This document shows, piece by piece, positions 61,425 through 64,000 of a stretch of 64,000 nucleotides of DNA (positions within the stretch are counted from its first letter, which is position 1; each line of letters begins with the position of its first letter). The notes below the pieces were generated by a model, which saw nothing but the letters and a program-made list of their open reading frames with translations, ran no database searches and was not told the origin of the DNA. Origin of the DNA: UBA1258 sp963643225 (lineage in GTDB: Bacteria > Bacillota > Clostridia > Lachnospirales > Lachnospiraceae); assembly GCA_963643225.1 (NCBI GenBank), contig CAVIIX010000003.1:1-64000 (forward strand), written 5' to 3'. The position numbers and the translations under genes are program-made.

Positions 61425-64000
61425 TTAATAACCTAAATAGCTTAAATCAAGGTCAACCTTTCCGCTCACACCGTTAATCGAGCCTTCATCCGAATACTGC
61501 CATAAATCGTAGCGGGTAGCAGTGTATGTAGGTGAAGCTGCGTACTGGGCAAGCCAGATGGTGTAGCCGGTAAGCTCTGAAGTGCTGATGTGGTTGGTAA
61601 ACCAGGTCTTATTGGCATAAACACCTGCCTTATAGCCTGCGTTTGTGATGGTCTTGCAGAAAGCACTTACGATTGCAGTACGCTCAGTCTTTGAAAGACT
61701 GTTTGCACGACCGTTTGTGGCATTTTCCACGTCTATGAAAATAGGATATGAAATTTTATAGCCTTCAATTAAGGATAAGCAGGTGGAAGCTTCCTCTACC
61801 GCTTCAGCTTCCGAAATAGCCTGAGTGAAGAAGTAAACGCCTACCTTAATGCCTGCATCTGTAGCGTTACGAATGTTGGTGGCAAATTTTGAATCCTGTA
61901 CAAGGCCGCCCACCGTACTGCCTCTGTAGCCGCAACGGATAATTGCGTAGTTAACACCCGATTTAGCAACCTTTGTCCAGTCAATAGTGCCATTCCAACT
62001 GGATACATCAATGCCAAAGGTTCCGGTGCCGCTCTTTAAGGCGCCATCAGAACCAAAGGTGTACTTGGCACCTAAAATAACCTGCTCGCCCGTAACCTTC
62101 TTGCCGTTAGCATCAAAATAATAGGTCTTTGCGTCAATTGTCCACCATCCGGTGTAGGTGTAGGTAACTGCAACTGCAGTAAAGAGATCTGCTCCCGAAT
62201 AATAGTCTGCATAGGTAGCTTCAACATATTTCTTGGTGGAAGAATCGTATACATATACCTGAGCATTATTTTTATCAACAAGCTTTGTCGCCTTATCATT
62301 CTTAGGATGAACTGTAACTACAACTGTAAGTGTCTGTGTGATTTTGTTATCATCAGTGCTTGTAGCAACGATTGTTGTAGTACCCTCGCCAACGCCCTTA
62401 ATGGTAACAGGGAATTTACCCAATTCCGATGTTGCTGCCTCAGAGCCTGGCTCGATGGTGGCAACTTCCGTATTTGAGCTTGTCCAGGTGACTTTATTTG
62501 TGGCCCCGCCTGTAGTGGTGCAGGTAACAGTAAGAGTATCGCCTTCAATAAAGAGTGCCTTCTTGCCTGTTACATCAAATTTAAGTTCTATAGCCTTAAC
62601 CGTAACGGAAGCTGTCTGTGTGGCTGTAGTGCCATTACTTAAAGCTGCGGTACAGGTAATGGTGGCCGTGCCTGCCTTAACGCCTGTAACGGTTACTTTT
62701 TCGTTATTGGCAGTAACCTTTGCAACAGTTTCATCAGAAGACTTCCATTCATAGGAAGAAACCGTTACGCCTGAGCCTTCAGGAGTAATTGTTGGTGTTG
62801 CAGTAAGCTCGATTGTCTTGTCTTTATACAGAGCTTCTGGTGTTGAAATGGAAAGTGTAGCCGCTACACTTCTTTCATGACCGCAGGCCGTACACTTATT
62901 GTCACTACCATAGGTGCAGGCTACGTTGGCCCTTAATGCACCGCCGCAGACTAAACACTTAAATGTATGTGTACCGTCATTATTCGATACGGGAGTTTCG
63001 CTTTCAGTACAGTTTTCTTTCTGCATATGGCTCATAGTGCATCCTGCAAAAGAACAGGCTTTTGAATGAGTGTTGGTACCGTCAAAGGTCCAGGTATCAG
63101 GATAAGCTGCCGTATGATTATCAGCCGTTTCCGTAGAGCTCGATTCGCCACTGTTGCCGCTTACCGTTTCGGTGCCGGCACCCTGGTCAACGCCCTGGCT
63201 TCCGCCTTCTGGATTGTCTTCAGAAACTGTATTCACTACTCCGCTTAGCCTGAAAAATCGTGCTATGGAGGCTTCATTTTTTGTGGTTAATGTGATTAAA
63301 GGATCTGTAATTGTATCCTTGCTTATTGCAGTATAGCCGTTTGAGCTTGCTGTTTTAGCGCTCAAAACATATTTAACAGTATCTGTTAATTTAGATTCAA
63401 CTGTTGTTTCTTTTGCAGCAGCATCCTCCGATTCTGCCACCTCTGATGCAGCTTTTATTTCGTTTTTAACATCTACCTTCTGATAGTCAAGCTGCGTTTT
63501 TACTGCCAAAGAAGCCGGTGTTGTGTCAAAATCGTAATAAGCATCATAGCCGTTTAAGGAAACAAGCTTAACTGTGTAAGTGCCACCTGCAAGGTCTGTC
63601 TGGTAGACAATACCATCCTTGTCTGTATCGGTCCAGATGGTGGTGGTGCCGTCTGAAGTCGTTACCTCAAGTTCAAAGGGAACATTTGCCACAAGCTTGC
63701 CCTTTGAATTTACGATTTTTACCTTTAAGTCTTTCAAAATAGAGGTAAGCGTGACAGAAACAGTGGTAATGCCCGTTTCAGCGTCTGCCTCTGCGTAGTC
63801 GTAATTTTTGATAGCTTCGTTAAGTTCATCAATTGCAACCCCCTGCGCCTCGGTTATGGCCGTAATGTTTTCTTCACCGATAATGCCTATTGCTGCAATA
63901 TTGCTGCCTACATTTGAAAAGTCCACCGCTTCCTCGGGGTTTTTGCGTGTTATGTAAAAAAGACCGATGGCGATTGCAATTACGGCAATAAGCCCACCGA
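61425..64000 (-). CDS. membrane-anchored GH25 muramidase with Ig-like repeats (5'-truncated by window edge)
   Basis: At least 857 residues; the frame continues past the right edge through a membrane segment (GLIAVIAIAIGLFYI, then TRKNPEEA), so a GTG at 63926 is not the start. From the membrane outward: a coiled region, a small beta domain like that of the 58098 paralogue, a linker rich in Glu/Ser/Gly, a cysteine-rich module (CSFAGC...CLVCGG...CTACGH), two bacterial Ig-like (BIG2) domains, a cell-wall-binding-like repeat (YYFDANGKKV), and a C-terminal GH25 domain with GIDVSSWNGTIDW, FIDVENATNG (Asp and Glu of the catalytic motif) and YDLWQYSDEG. It cleaves peptidoglycan glycan chains outside the membrane. 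First gene of the rfb region in the window. Confidence 0.92.
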   Translation of the reverse strand, partial: GGLIAVIAIAIGLFYITRKNPEEAVDFSNVGSNIAAIGIIGEENITAITEAQGVAIDELNEAIKNYDYAEADAETGITTVSVTLTSILKDLKVKIVNSKGKLVANVPFELEVTTSDGTTTIWTDTDKDGIVYQTDLAGGTYTVKLVSLNGYDAYYDFDTTPASLAVKTQLDYQKVDVKNEIKAASEVAESEDAAAKETTVESKLTDTVKYVLSAKTASSNGYTAISKDTITDPLITLTTKNEASIARFFRLSGVVNTVSEDNPEGGSQGVDQGAGTETVSGNSGESSSTETADNHTAAYPDTWTFDGTNTHSKACSFAGCTMSHMQKENCTESETPVSNNDGTHTFKCLVCGGALRANVACTYGSDNKCTACGHERSVAATLSISTPEALYKDKTIELTATPTITPEGSGVTVSSYEWKSSDETVAKVTANNEKVTVTGVKAGTATITCTAALSNGTTATQTASVTVKAIELKFDVTGKKALFIEGDTLTVTCTTTGGATNKVTWTSSNTEVATIEPGSEAATSELGKFPVTIKGVGEGTTTIVATSTDDNKITQTLTVVVTVHPKNDKATKLVDKNNAQVYVYDSSTKKYVEATYADYYSGADLFTAVAVTYTYTGWWTIDAKTYYFDANGKKVTGEQVILGAKYTFGSDGALKSGTGTFGIDVSSWNGTIDWTKVAKSGVNYAIIRCGYRGSTVGGLVQDSKFATNIRNATDAGIKVGVYFFTQAISEAEAVEEASTCLSLIEGYKISYPIFIDVENATNGRANSLSKTERTAIVSAFCKTITNAGYKAGVYANKTWFTNHISTSELTGYTIWLAQYAASPTYTATRYDLWQYSDEGSINGVSGKVDLDLSYLGY

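Noticed and set aside
62338..62754. 138-codon plus-strand open frame opposite the Ig-like repeats of the GH25 gene
   Set aside because: Val/Thr-rich antisense of Thr/Val-rich Ig-like domains; no ribosome-binding site.
63926..63928. GTG as start of the GH25 protein at 61425
   Set aside because: The frame continues upstream to the window edge through a clear membrane segment, so the GTG is an internal valine.
1..64000. CRISPR array, tRNA, rRNA, insertion sequence, riboswitch or prophage
   Set aside because: No regularly spaced repeats, tRNA-like cloverleaf segments, transposase or phage genes, or recognisable aptamer cores were seen in the gaps, all of which are shorter than 300 bases.

Overview
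The window looks like a chromosomal segment from a low-to-moderate-GC Gram-positive anaerobe of the class Clostridia, most likely Lachnospiraceae. This is inferred from gene content: a Firmicutes-type rpoB/rpoC and str operon, strong Shine-Dalgarno sites, sigma-A type promoters, a FakA/DegV fatty-acid kinase pair, a TAXI-type TRAP transporter, GH3/GH42 glycosidases and hybrid histidine kinases. No rRNA, tRNA, CRISPR array, insertion sequence or prophage was seen. All but two genes (the TetR regulator and clpX) lie on the minus strand, so the text follows transcription from high to low coordinates within each unit.

Layout. 1-7 kb: rpoB and the first ~1000 codons of rpoC, with their own promoter. 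7.2-15.5 kb: a probable five-gene operon (DUF3048 lipoprotein, SLC13-type permease, GtrA-like protein, inverted-order GH3 glycosidase, membrane hybrid histidine kinase), divergent from a TetR regulator (15.6-16.2 kb) with a palindrome in the shared promoter region. 16.2-19.4 kb: DegV/FakB-like, FakA-like and PlsY-like genes, a compact fatty-acid to phospholipid module. 19.5-22.6 kb: TAXI receptor plus fused TRAP permease. 22.7-31.5 kb: an oligopeptide-type ABC operon with an oversized OppA and an OppC carrying a ~370-residue insert. 31.6-35.4 kb: GH42 beta-galactosidase with a soluble hybrid kinase. 35.6-40.2 kb: the str operon rpsL-rpsG-fusA-tuf. 40.2-44.1 kb: purC, a divergent clpX-like ATPase and an OFA-type MFS transporter. 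44.2-45.6 kb: htrA.

45.7-64 kb is a surface-glycan locus. PgcA supplies glucose-1-phosphate; RfbA, RfbB and RfbC carry dTDP-sugar synthesis to the penultimate step (no RfbD here); three GT2-type proteins assemble the chain; a two-domain methyltransferase-kinase resembling WbdD could cap it; and a Wzm/Wzt ABC transporter whose ATPase has a C-terminal Wzt_C-like glycan-binding domain would export it. An LCP protein could attach it to peptidoglycan. Two membrane-anchored GH25 proteins bracket the rfb genes, one with an intact Asp-x-Glu motif and one with that motif replaced, so probably a pseudoenzyme. The cap-and-recognise export logic known from Gram-negative O-antigens, here beside LCP and GH25 proteins, is the most interesting system in the window.

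Gene starts were chosen by Shine-Dalgarno position; several differ from the longest open frame. Two str-operon genes use GTG (rpsG) and TTG (fusA) starts. No gene-free stretch exceeds 300 bases.
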